DNA of 24,838 bases from Negativicutes bacterium. Lineage in GTDB: Bacteria > Bacillota_C > Negativicutes > Sporomusales_B > JARLHX01. The translations under genes and the position numbers were made by a program. Shown in pieces: positions 15,898 through 22,470 of the stretch. Location: NCBI GenBank assembly GCA_031292015.1, contig JARLHY010000064.1, positions 1 through 24,838 on the forward strand, in the 5' to 3' direction. The notes beneath the pieces are model-generated. The model saw nothing but the letters and a program-made list of their open reading frames with translations, was not told where the DNA came from and did not search any database. Numbering within the stretch: position 1 is the first letter of the stretch; each line of letters opens with the position of its first letter.

Positions 15898-17118
15898 TTA
15901 CCTGATGGCCCGCTTTGTTATGACTTCCTCAACTTTTGTGAAAATCTCCCGGAACATCTCCTGGGCGGTTCCCTTTGCCACTCCGCCATACTTTGCCATG
16001 ACCTCGATGGTATCTTGGCCCAACCCGGGACAATACGACTCGGTAACCTCGGGAACAGACCTCATCTTAATCGGAGAAGCTACGGTTGTCATCGGATCGG
16101 CTCCCGGATAGGAAATACTCATCAGCATATTTCGCGCCTTGATTTGGGGATGCTCAACAACCTCGTCGATGGTATTGATCTGCCCACTGACAATGCCCGC
16201 CTGGTCCATCGCCGTCATCAGATCTTGCGCTGTCCACTTTTTCAGTTCGTCCTGCACCAGCGAGGCCAAAAGCTCTATGTTGTTCTGCCGCAGCAGCATT
16301 GTGGCAAAACGTTCATCGGCAGCCAGATCGGGGCGCTGAATGCCTTTGGCAAAGCTCTGCCAATTTTCATCACTGACAGAGCAGACAAACACTTTTCCGT
16401 CCCTGGTATCAAAGGGCTGGAAGGGAGCGGCCGACGAGTGCCGATTTCCCAGCGGTTTAGGAACGACGCCGGTCAGGCAATATCTTGCAATGGTGTTTTC
16501 AAGCGCCGCAAAGGTCGAATCAAGCATCGCCACATCAACATAATCGCCTTCGCCGGTCGCCTGGACTCTGCGAAGTGCCGCAAGCGTCCCTACGGCTGCA
16601 AACAGGCCGGCAAAAATATCACTGATCGACATGCCCGCTTTCGTGGGTTCACCACCCAATGCGCCGGTAATGCTCATGAAACCGGACATTGCCTGAATAA
16701 CAAGGTCCAGGGCGCCTTTTTCCTTCCAGGGTCCTGTCTGGCCATAACCGGAAATCGCCGTATATATCAAGCGAGGATTGATTTCCTTTAACGTGTCGTA
16801 TCCTACGCCGAATTTCTCCATGGTGCCTGGTTTAAAATTTTCCACCAAAATATCGGCCTTTTTCACCATTTCAATAAAAGCGGCTTTTTGCTCCGGGGTG
16901 TTCAGGTTCAGCAGCACGCTCTTTTTGCCGCGGTTGATACTGACAAAATAAGTACTGGCCCCTTTTTTGCCGGGAGGTGAATAGCGGCTGGTATCTCCGA
17001 CCGGAGGGCGTTCAAATTTAATGACTTCAGCGCCAAGATCCGACAGAATCATGGTGCAAAACGGACCGGACAGAAACTGGGTCATATCCAATACTAGCAG
17101 ACCTTCCAAGGGCTTCAT
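15898..17118 (-). CDS. CaiB/BaiF (family III) CoA-transferase
   Basis: A 406-residue family III CoA-transferase, which moves CoA between carboxylic acids through an Asp-anchored anhydride/thioester. The N-terminus LEGLLVLDMTQFLSGPFCTMILSDLGAEVIKFE and the LVENFKPGTMEKFGVGYDTLK segment are diagnostic. The catalytic Asp is D167 in AGMSISDIFAG, aligned with Asp169 of formyl-CoA transferase. The ATG at 17118 is chosen because AGGAGAG lies seven bases upstream; the longer frame from 17139 starts before this site. It is the first large gene of the operon with aldolase, kinase and OYE (80-bp gap to the aldolase). Presumably it activates an organic acid; donor and acceptor are unknown. Confidence 0.92.
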   Translation of the reverse strand: MKPLEGLLVLDMTQFLSGPFCTMILSDLGAEVIKFERPPVGDTSRYSPPGKKGASTYFVSINRGKKSVLLNLNTPEQKAAFIEMVKKADILVENFKPGTMEKFGVGYDTLKEINPRLIYTAISGYGQTGPWKEKGALDLVIQAMSGFMSITGALGGEPTKAGMSISDIFAGLFAAVGTLAALRRVQATGEGDYVDVAMLDSTFAALENTIARYCLTGVVPKPLGNRHSSAAPFQPFDTRDGKVFVCSVSDENWQSFAKGIQRPDLAADERFATMLLRQNNIELLASLVQDELKKWTAQDLMTAMDQAGIVSGQINTIDEVVEHPQIKARNMLMSISYPGADPMTTVASPIKMRSVPEVTESYCPGLGQDTIEVMAKYGGVAKGTAQEMFREIFTKVEEVITKRAIR

Positions 17119-17163
17119 TGTAACATCTCTCCTATTCATTGCCGTGCTTATGCTAAGTCTGAT

Positions 17164-17304
17164 TCATGATTTATCACGAAGAACCCGGGATAATATCCGT
17201 GTTTCTTCGGGTGGGGAGCGTGAAATAGTTGCCTCAATCATGAGTCTTATCATCTGCCCATTTTCCAGTCTGTCAGCTTCTGCGTTGCTTTGCTGCACAT
17301 ACAT
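17164..17304 (-). CDS. Possible 46-codon small ORF leading the CoA-transferase operon
   Basis: AAAGGAGGAG, one of the strongest ribosome sites in the window, ends just before 17304. The in-frame ATG at 17302-17304 is very close to it (2-3 nt), while the GTG two codons later (17296-17298) has ideal spacing of about 8 nt, giving 44 residues. The product is hydrophilic, starts MYVQQSNAEADRLENG, has an amphipathic-looking helix and ends RVLRDKS. No family is recognised. The stop is 45 bp before the CaiB start. A 16-codon alternative frame from the ATG at 17300 could also use the same ribosome site. It could be a regulator-type small protein or only a leader peptide. Confidence 0.45.
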   Translation of the reverse strand: MYVQQSNAEADRLENGQMIRLMIEATISRSPPEETRILSRVLRDKS

Positions 17305-17477
17305 CTCCTCCTTTCCCGACCAAAGCATGAACGCCTGGTGTGCATTTCAGCGGATCATGTCCTGCCACAAAGCAGACCTCGCTTTAATTCAAACCCTCTG
17401 ATCCCCAACCAAGGCTGTCGCTTCTTAGTTGCTTGTGAAAACGAACGTCAAACAGTTGCTGCATCCTGCTCATCTAA

Positions 17478-17546
17478 ATTATAGTGACAGATAAGTCCAA
17501 ATTACCAATACAGGATTTTCCCTTTTATATATCGCTTTCCATATCA
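17478..17546 (-). promoter_or_regulatory. 47-bp repeated upstream element, copy B, with promoter-like downstream part
   Basis: Positions 17500-17546 match 10167-10213 at 41 of 47 bases. On the minus strand the element ends in GTATTGGTAATT, and a perfect TATAAT follows at 17478-17483. TTGGTA (17503-17508) is 19 bp from it, longer than ideal, as is common at activator-dependent promoters. It stands about 180 bp upstream of the small ORF and 360 bp upstream of the CaiB start. Between 17305 and 17477 I see nothing else. Confidence 0.55.
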
Positions 17547-17639
17547 GAAGCGGTCGTATCCCATTAAAACCCAGACTGTTCTGTATGACCTGTTCATGCA
17601 ACTGGCAGACTCAAGCTGACGATGAGCATCATAAAGAAA

Positions 17640-17675
17640 CGCGCATCCGCCAGCTGGTGGCGTAACGGATGCGCG
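17640..17675 (-). terminator. Intrinsic terminator of the transporter operon
   Basis: A perfect 10-bp GC-rich stem (17640-17649 with 17666-17675) has a 16-nt loop that itself contains a CCAGCTGG self-complementary core. In the minus-strand reading it is followed by GTTTCTTTATG, a short T-rich tail. It lies about 80 bp past the 30-residue microprotein stop and before the CaiB operon promoter, separating the two units. Confidence 0.75.
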
Positions 17676-17752
17676 CGGTGTAAATGAACCTGAATCTTGG
17701 CTCCTGATAATGGTTGCACGAAAATCGCCGGCGGCAAGAAAATTCCTTGCGG

Positions 17753-17845
17753 TCAGTACAACGGCAGGACAAAAAAACAGACGAAAAAGGAGAACAACAG
17801 GAGCGAAACCGCGATAACTACACCACCAAATAAATCATCCGACAT
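17753..17845 (-). CDS. 30-residue single-helix membrane microprotein after the symporter
   Basis: The ATG at 17843-17845 follows AAAAAGGAGG with 7 nt spacing, a near-perfect ribosome site. The product begins MSDDLFGG, has one hydrophobic segment (about residues 8-29, rich in V, L and F with one Cys) and ends PLY. It starts 33 bp after the symporter stop and is followed by the operon terminator, so it is the last cistron. Small single-helix partners are known for other secondary carriers (YhdT with PanF; MetS with MetP), and this is probably an analogous accessory subunit. I recognise no specific family. The strong site, position and hydrophobic composition argue that it is translated. Confidence 0.72.
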   Translation of the reverse strand: MSDDLFGGVVIAVSLLLFSFFVCFFVLPLY

Positions 17846-17878
17846 AAACTAACCTCCTTTTTCCATAGGGAGAGTCAC

Positions 17879-19390
17879 TTAGGCCTGAACGTCTTTCGGA
17901 ACGTACCCATGTGCTTGTTTGTATTTAGGGGACTGCATCAGCATGAACCCGTCAATCTCCTTATCGGTGGGTTTGTCAAATGCCGAAATCCCCATGATGA
18001 CAACAATAGCAACAGGGAGACTGACAAGGATCTGATGCGGCAGCCAGGGGTTATTCGCAGCAGCGATGGCCCAGACTATGTTAACAATCATGGAAATAGT
18101 AATTGACCAGAAGGCAGCTTTCTCTGTGATCCAGGGGAATACCGCGCCCAGAAACATCGCAGGCGCCCAACTGGTGAAAATGCAGGCAGAAAAAAGAAAT
18201 GCGTACAGTATAGCAAGGTTGGCCGCCGGTTGGTACATGGAGACGATGATCATGACAGCACCCGTTATCAGCATAAACGCTTTGGATATCTTGAGAAACA
18301 ACGCATCAGAACAATGGGGATTATAATACTTTTTATAGATGTCCCTTGCCACACTGGCTCCCGACATTTGCAACAATGCGGCGGCATGGCCCAGACCAGC
18401 TGCTGCAATACCGGCCATAACGATGGCCGCGATTAAGGCCGGAAAGTGAATATTGACTGTCGTCACATAGGACTGAGCGGGGTCAACTTGAGGGAAGAGC
18501 AGTTTGATAAAAGGAGCTGTCATATAAAGAAACGTGAGGAATACCAATAAGAATACCTGCGCCAGAATCCAGGCCCTGGCTAAAGCTTTCTGACTTTTGG
18601 CGATAAAGCAGCGGCTTACGGTATGAGCCCCTGTCAGGCCCATGCAAAAGGACATGGTGCCCATCACAAGCATAAAGCCAAAGAAACCGCTCATCGACCA
18701 GAATGGCTCGCCGAATAACGGCATATTGCCTGCGGCATTCAGCATCCCCGGTATTGCATCATGTGCAGCTCTGACTGCCTGCTGCCAGCCTCCCGCGTGA
18801 TTCACAATCAGCGGAAACCCGACAAGTACGCCAAACATAAAAAGGAAAAACATCAGCGTGTCGGTAACCACAACACCCCACATGCCACCCAGCAGAGAGA
18901 ACAGAACGATTACACCGCCGGCCAGTATGACGCACCACTGGCTTGATATACCCAAACCTGTAGACATTGCCACGGCGACTCCCATCAGAATGGCCACCAA
19001 ATAAGTAACACTGGTCAGAATAAGCAAAACAGTAGTGACTAAAGCCATGCGATCGGTACCGTATCGCTTTTCAAACAATTCCGGCAATGTCCATACTCTC
19101 ATCCGGTAGACCTTGGGTGAAAAATAGAGCATCGAAAATGTCCAGGCCGCAATAGTCAGCCAGTTCAATATTGCGGGTCCCATACCGTAACGATAGCCGA
19201 CGGCAAATATCCCGGTAAACGCTACCGTACTGATGTAGGCGGCGACAATCGTTCCCAGTATCAGAATCGTCGGTGCCTGTCTGTTCATAACGTAATAAGA
19301 TTCGGAGTCTTTGATTTTTCTGGAAACCCACCAACCCGCAACAATATACATGACAAGAGTAAAAAGGGTGATCACGCCAGTCAGGGTCAT
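17879..19390 (-). CDS. Sodium:solute symporter (SSS family)
   Basis: A 503-residue integral membrane protein with about 13 helices and the LeuT-like SSS fold, importing a solute with Na+. Typical features: WWVSRKIKDSESYYVMNRQAP after TM1 (the SSS cytoplasmic loop), IVAAYISTVAFTGIFAVGYRYGMG, and GIAAAGLGHAAALLQMSGASVARDIYKKYYNP, the conserved family segment in the middle helices. The start ATG at 19390 follows GAGGAGG by about 10 nt; the longest frame begins at a TTG inside the ribosome-site region and is rejected. It sits in the MFS carrier - microprotein - symporter - microprotein operon. Substrate class cannot be fixed; organic acids are common for the PanF/acetate-like branches. Confidence 0.93.
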   Translation of the reverse strand: MTLTGVITLFTLVMYIVAGWWVSRKIKDSESYYVMNRQAPTILILGTIVAAYISTVAFTGIFAVGYRYGMGPAILNWLTIAAWTFSMLYFSPKVYRMRVWTLPELFEKRYGTDRMALVTTVLLILTSVTYLVAILMGVAVAMSTGLGISSQWCVILAGGVIVLFSLLGGMWGVVVTDTLMFFLFMFGVLVGFPLIVNHAGGWQQAVRAAHDAIPGMLNAAGNMPLFGEPFWSMSGFFGFMLVMGTMSFCMGLTGAHTVSRCFIAKSQKALARAWILAQVFLLVFLTFLYMTAPFIKLLFPQVDPAQSYVTTVNIHFPALIAAIVMAGIAAAGLGHAAALLQMSGASVARDIYKKYYNPHCSDALFLKISKAFMLITGAVMIIVSMYQPAANLAILYAFLFSACIFTSWAPAMFLGAVFPWITEKAAFWSITISMIVNIVWAIAAANNPWLPHQILVSLPVAIVVIMGISAFDKPTDKEIDGFMLMQSPKYKQAHGYVPKDVQA

Positions 19391-19437
19391 ATCGTTCTTT
19401 CCTCCTCGCAACTTATCAGCCGGTTATTGAATGGCGG

Positions 19438-19551
19438 TCATTCCTCATCAAAATAGCCCCTTCGACAAAGCAATATATATAAAATACTGCTAATAACCGG
19501 CCACATCCAACAAAAAGCCTGCCAAGTAATGAAGTTTGCCACATCCGACAT
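19438..19551 (-). CDS. 37-residue single-helix membrane microprotein before the symporter
   Basis: The ATG at 19549-19551 is preceded by AAAGGAGG with about 8 nt spacing. The product begins MSDVANFITWQAFCW, has one hydrophobic, Trp-rich helix (about residues 8-29) and ends with a charged tail RRGYFDEE. The two arginines suggest a cytoplasmic C-terminus. It sits 33 bp after the MFS carrier stop and 47 bp before the symporter start, with no room for a separate promoter, so it is probably co-transcribed. By position and size it resembles small accessory subunits of secondary transporters, but I do not recognise a family. It shares the MSD start with the 30-residue protein on the other side of the symporter. 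Confidence 0.75.
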   Translation of the reverse strand: MSDVANFITWQAFCWMWPVISSILYILLCRRGYFDEE

Positions 19552-19584
19552 CGAAGCCCCTCCTTTCATCACCGAAGGAATTAA

Positions 19585-20820
19585 CTAAGCCACCTGTCCG
19601 GCACTTAAGGCCGCATGCCGTTTCTTCATTTGGTATTGGCAATAAAGGGTGAGAACAGCACCAACCGCACAGATAACTGCTGCAACGAAAAAAGCCAAGC
19701 TATAATCACCGTTGTTGGCTTCTTTGACTTTTGCCGCCAAGATAGGCCCGATTATGGCCGCCGGCGCATACGCCGTGAATAATATCCCCCAGTTTGTCCC
19801 AAAGTTCTTCATACCGAACATATCGCCTGTAATCGGCGGGAATAAAGCGAAGAACCCGCCAAAACAAGAAGATATCGCTATGATAGGTATAACAAAAGAG
19901 ATGAAGGTTGAGGCGCTGCTCATAAACAGCATTGCTGCGCCAGAGATGACGAACATCGTCGTCATGGTAACGTAACGACCCAGATGGTCGGAAATCCAAC
20001 CCCAGACAATACGGCCAATGGTATTGGAGAAGCCGAGGAAACTCACGGCCACGGCGGCAACTGCCGGTGTAAGTTTTACAGCCTCTACGCCGATGGTCGC
20101 GGCGTGGCCAATGATCATTAAGCCAGAGATCGCACAAGCGACAAACATGATCCAGACAACATAGAATATGGGATCCGACATCATCTCTTTCCAGTTCTTG
20201 TCGCCGGTGCTGACGATACTGCCTGCAGTCGGCGCCGGCGGCGTCCAGCCTGCGGGCCTGTAATCGGCAGGCGGCGTTTTTGCAAAATAGGAAGCAATAA
20301 GAACCAAGGTGACGAATATTGCACCGAAAATCTTGAAGGTAGCAAGAACACCATAGCTTTGCATAAGGTAGGTTCCAAACGGCGCCAAAACGATTACCCC
20401 TACACCCGACCCTGCCATAGTGAGGCCAGCCGCCAATCCCCGTTTGTCAGGAAACCACTTGACCGTATTGACAACCGCACAGGAATATATCGCCCCGTTC
20501 CCTAATCCCCCGAGCACACCGTATACCAGATATAAAGCTGTAAGGGAGCTCACATACGCCGACAAGAACCAACTGGAGGCATAGGCGATGCCCGCAATTG
20601 CAAGAGCCACTTGCGGGCCGCGTAAATCTTGCACCTTTCCCGCAACAGTCATAGTTATCGGCATCATTACAAGGACAATGGTGAAAAGCAGCGATACCTG
20701 ACTTGGCGACCAGTTATACTGATTCATCAACGGCTTCGCGAAAACACTAAATGAATACGTTCCGCCAATGCAAAAGGTCGCCATCATGGCGGTAATTAAT
20801 ATTATCCAACGGTTTTGCAA
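19585..20820 (-). CDS. MFS transporter, oxalate/formate antiporter (OFA) type
   Basis: A 411-residue major-facilitator carrier with 12 helices. The opening QNRWIILITAMMATFCIGGTYSFSVFAKPL, the loop VQDLRGPQVALAIAGI after TM2, and GLGNGAIYSCAVVNTVKWFPDKRGLAAGLTMAGSG are characteristic of the OxlT/monocarboxylate branch. These carriers exchange or take up small carboxylates such as oxalate, formate or lactate. I place the start at the TTG 20818-20820, eight nt after AAGGAG; the longer frame from the ATG at 20841 would read through the ribosome site itself. It heads the operon with the two microproteins and the SSS symporter. It may serve as importer or product exporter. Confidence 0.88.
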   Translation of the reverse strand: MQNRWIILITAMMATFCIGGTYSFSVFAKPLMNQYNWSPSQVSLLFTIVLVMMPITMTVAGKVQDLRGPQVALAIAGIAYASSWFLSAYVSSLTALYLVYGVLGGLGNGAIYSCAVVNTVKWFPDKRGLAAGLTMAGSGVGVIVLAPFGTYLMQSYGVLATFKIFGAIFVTLVLIASYFAKTPPADYRPAGWTPPAPTAGSIVSTGDKNWKEMMSDPIFYVVWIMFVACAISGLMIIGHAATIGVEAVKLTPAVAAVAVSFLGFSNTIGRIVWGWISDHLGRYVTMTTMFVISGAAMLFMSSASTFISFVIPIIAISSCFGGFFALFPPITGDMFGMKNFGTNWGILFTAYAPAAIIGPILAAKVKEANNGDYSLAFFVAAVICAVGAVLTLYCQYQMKKRHAALSAGQVA

Positions 20821-20849
20821 ACCCCTCACTCCTTTTTTCATTCACCAAA

Positions 20850-20895
20850 TGCAAGGGAATTCCACCGTGGCGCCACGCGGTGACGCCGTTGTTCA
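20850..20895 (-). terminator. GC-rich imperfect stem-loop between flavin reductase and MFS genes
   Basis: The minus-strand reading contains CACCGCGTGGCGCCACGGTG, an imperfect self-complementary run with a two-base bulge, within the 90-bp gap after the flavin reductase stop. No T-tract follows. It may attenuate read-through into the transporter operon, but the evidence is weak. Confidence 0.3.
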
Positions 20896-20910
20896 TCCCA
20901 AGCCTTACTT

Positions 20911-21555
20911 TTATTTCGTGCCTGAGAAGGCGGCCAGTTGCGCCGGGTTATCAATAACCATTTCGAAGGTTGAGTCAACGGTGGTATATTCCCAGTAGCC
21001 CAGACGAGCCAGCGGACGGATTTTGACCACGTCGATTTTGCCGTTAGTTATTACCTCGTCCTTGATATGCACCAGAACGGCCTTGCCGATTATGACATCT
21101 ACCGTGCCATTCACTCCACCGCCAGGCAACCTGACGGTCTGGGTGTAAACACATTCAAATTGAATGGGAGCCTCGGCGACCCGGAAAGGCTTCACCCGGA
21201 CTGACGGGGCCTTCGTCACGCCGGCAATCTCGAATTCATCGACTTCAGACGGTAAATCGACAGCCGACTTGTTCATCGCCTCGCGGAGATCATAGGTCAC
21301 CATATTATAGACGAATTCACCGGTTTGCTCGATATTCTCCACAGTGTCTTTTCTCTTGCCTTTGGTAGTCTGATTAAAGGATATCATTACATACGGGGGG
21401 TCAAAGGTGAGGCTTTGAAACTGGCTAAAGGGGGCCAGATTGGAAACTCCGTCCCTGCCCATCGTAGAAATCCAGGCAATGGGGCGAGGAAGAACGCAAG
21501 ATTTGAACGGCGACACTGCCAGACCGTGGTCGTTCTTTTCAGGATCGTAATACAT
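20911..21555 (-). CDS. Flavin reductase family protein (FMN split-barrel)
   Basis: A 214-residue protein of the DIM6/NTAB flavin-reductase-like family, a split-barrel FMN-binding fold. Signatures are the N-terminal PFKSCVLPRPIAWISTMGRDGVSNLAPFSQFQ strand-loop, where FMN binds, then DPPYVMISFNQ and KDTVENIEQTGEFVYNMV. Length is usual. Members reduce flavin for partner enzymes or act on other small substrates. The ATG is preceded by GGAAGGG. It is separated from the upstream FrdAB-like genes by a 246-bp leader with a hairpin and T-tract, and from the MFS gene by 90 bp. It may hand electrons to flavoenzymes of the island, such as the OYE, which lacks its own NAD(P)H domain; this is inference. 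Confidence 0.88.
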   Translation of the reverse strand: MYYDPEKNDHGLAVSPFKSCVLPRPIAWISTMGRDGVSNLAPFSQFQSLTFDPPYVMISFNQTTKGKRKDTVENIEQTGEFVYNMVTYDLREAMNKSAVDLPSEVDEFEIAGVTKAPSVRVKPFRVAEAPIQFECVYTQTVRLPGGGVNGTVDVIIGKAVLVHIKDEVITNGKIDVVKIRPLARLGYWEYTTVDSTFEMVIDNPAQLAAFSGTK

Positions 21556-21595
21556 CCTTTTTTCCCTTCCTTTCGCTCAAGTGAATGCACCACAG

Positions 21596-21625
21596 AAAAA
21601 AGGCCTCCAGCGGGACATTGTCCCG
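21596..21625 (-). terminator. Hairpin plus T-tract upstream of the flavin reductase gene
   Basis: CGGGAC (21611-21616) pairs with GTCCCG (21620-21625) around a 3-nt loop. In the minus-strand reading a run of six Ts (21596-21601) follows after about nine bases. It lies between the FrdB-like stop and the flavin reductase ribosome site, so it could terminate the upstream operon or act as an attenuator for flavin reductase expression. Confidence 0.5.
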
Positions 21626-21669
21626 GCAATTGCCTTCGCAGGACATAACGCAAACAAAGCTGCATCGTT

Positions 21670-21687
21670 TTATGAGGTTTCCGCCAT
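21670..21687 (-). other. Five-codon ORF with a strong ribosome site in the leader
   Basis: ATG GCG GAA ACC TCA TAA follows AAAGGAGG with about 7 nt spacing. The 19 bp around this ribosome site (21688-21706) are identical to those before the 37-residue microprotein (19553-19571). The ORF is either a leader peptide ahead of the hairpin at 21596-21625 or the stump of a lost microprotein gene. Confidence 0.35.
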
Positions 21688-21801
21688 GAAGCCCCTCCTT
21701 TCATCAGCGATTATCCGGCTGCATCAGCACCCTCTTCCCCCAATCCCCGCCGGTAAAACCGTTAGTGTCGGCTCTGAGTAAATCAGCCTCCACTTCAGTT
21801 C

Positions 21802-22470
21802 TTACAAGTCGTTGTTCGCGGACAGCATCGGTTCAATCGCGGCTCTGTATATCGGTATTCCGTTCGGGCAGCGACAGGACCGGCAGTCCTGACAGACGTC
21901 TAAACCGAGTTCCCTGGCCTGAGTCTTCCTTGCCAAGCTATCATCCTTGGGATTGTTATAAAACTGCCCCAGTTTGACGAACAGAAACGGTCCGCCAAAA
22001 TTCTTGTCGCTCTCCATCTGGCGGCAATAGGAAAGGCAACACAGGCACTCGATACAGCGCGACAGAAGCTTGTAATTATCCGGCACCCGAACTTCGGGAA
22101 AGCCGGTATAAGGATGGCCGGGAGTATACAGGCGATGTTTGGCGTACAACCGCTGGATACTCGCCCGGTCCACGACCAGATCTTTTACCGGCGGCAAGTT
22201 TTTCAGGGGTTCGATCGTCAGTTCAGCGCCTGCGGGTACAAGGCAGGCCATTCCCGGAACCCCGTTGATGATCATGCCGCACAGACCGCACCGCTTGTAG
22301 CGGCAGCCATAACTGAAAGAAAGCCCGGGATCCTGTTCGGCGTATATTATCTGCAGAACACCCAGTACTGTTGCCGCCTCGTCTCCCGTGTCCACGTTAT
22401 ATGACTGCCAGAAGTAGCCTTGATCCTGGTCAAACCTTCGCACCTTCACCTTGATTAACAAATCTTTCAC
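21802..22470 (-). CDS. SdhB/FrdB-like iron-sulfur protein
   Basis: A 222-residue electron-transfer subunit of the succinate dehydrogenase / fumarate reductase type. The 2Fe-2S site is C56-x4-C61-x2-C64-x11-C76. The helical C-terminal domain has C139-x2-C142-x2-C145-x3-C149 with an additional C144, and a second group C193, C196, C199, C201-P. Canonical SdhB has C-x5-C-x3-CP there; here the last gap is one residue and an extra Cys is present, so the cluster set may differ from the usual 4Fe-4S plus 3Fe-4S. The GTG start at 22470 overlaps the end of the flavoprotein gene by 41 bp, indicating coupling. No membrane-anchor gene follows, so the complex is probably soluble. Confidence 0.88.
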   Translation of the reverse strand: MKDLLIKVKVRRFDQDQGYFWQSYNVDTGDEAATVLGVLQIIYAEQDPGLSFSYGCRYKRCGLCGMIINGVPGMACLVPAGAELTIEPLKNLPPVKDLVVDRASIQRLYAKHRLYTPGHPYTGFPEVRVPDNYKLLSRCIECLCCLSYCRQMESDKNFGGPFLFVKLGQFYNNPKDDSLARKTQARELGLDVCQDCRSCRCPNGIPIYRAAIEPMLSANNDL

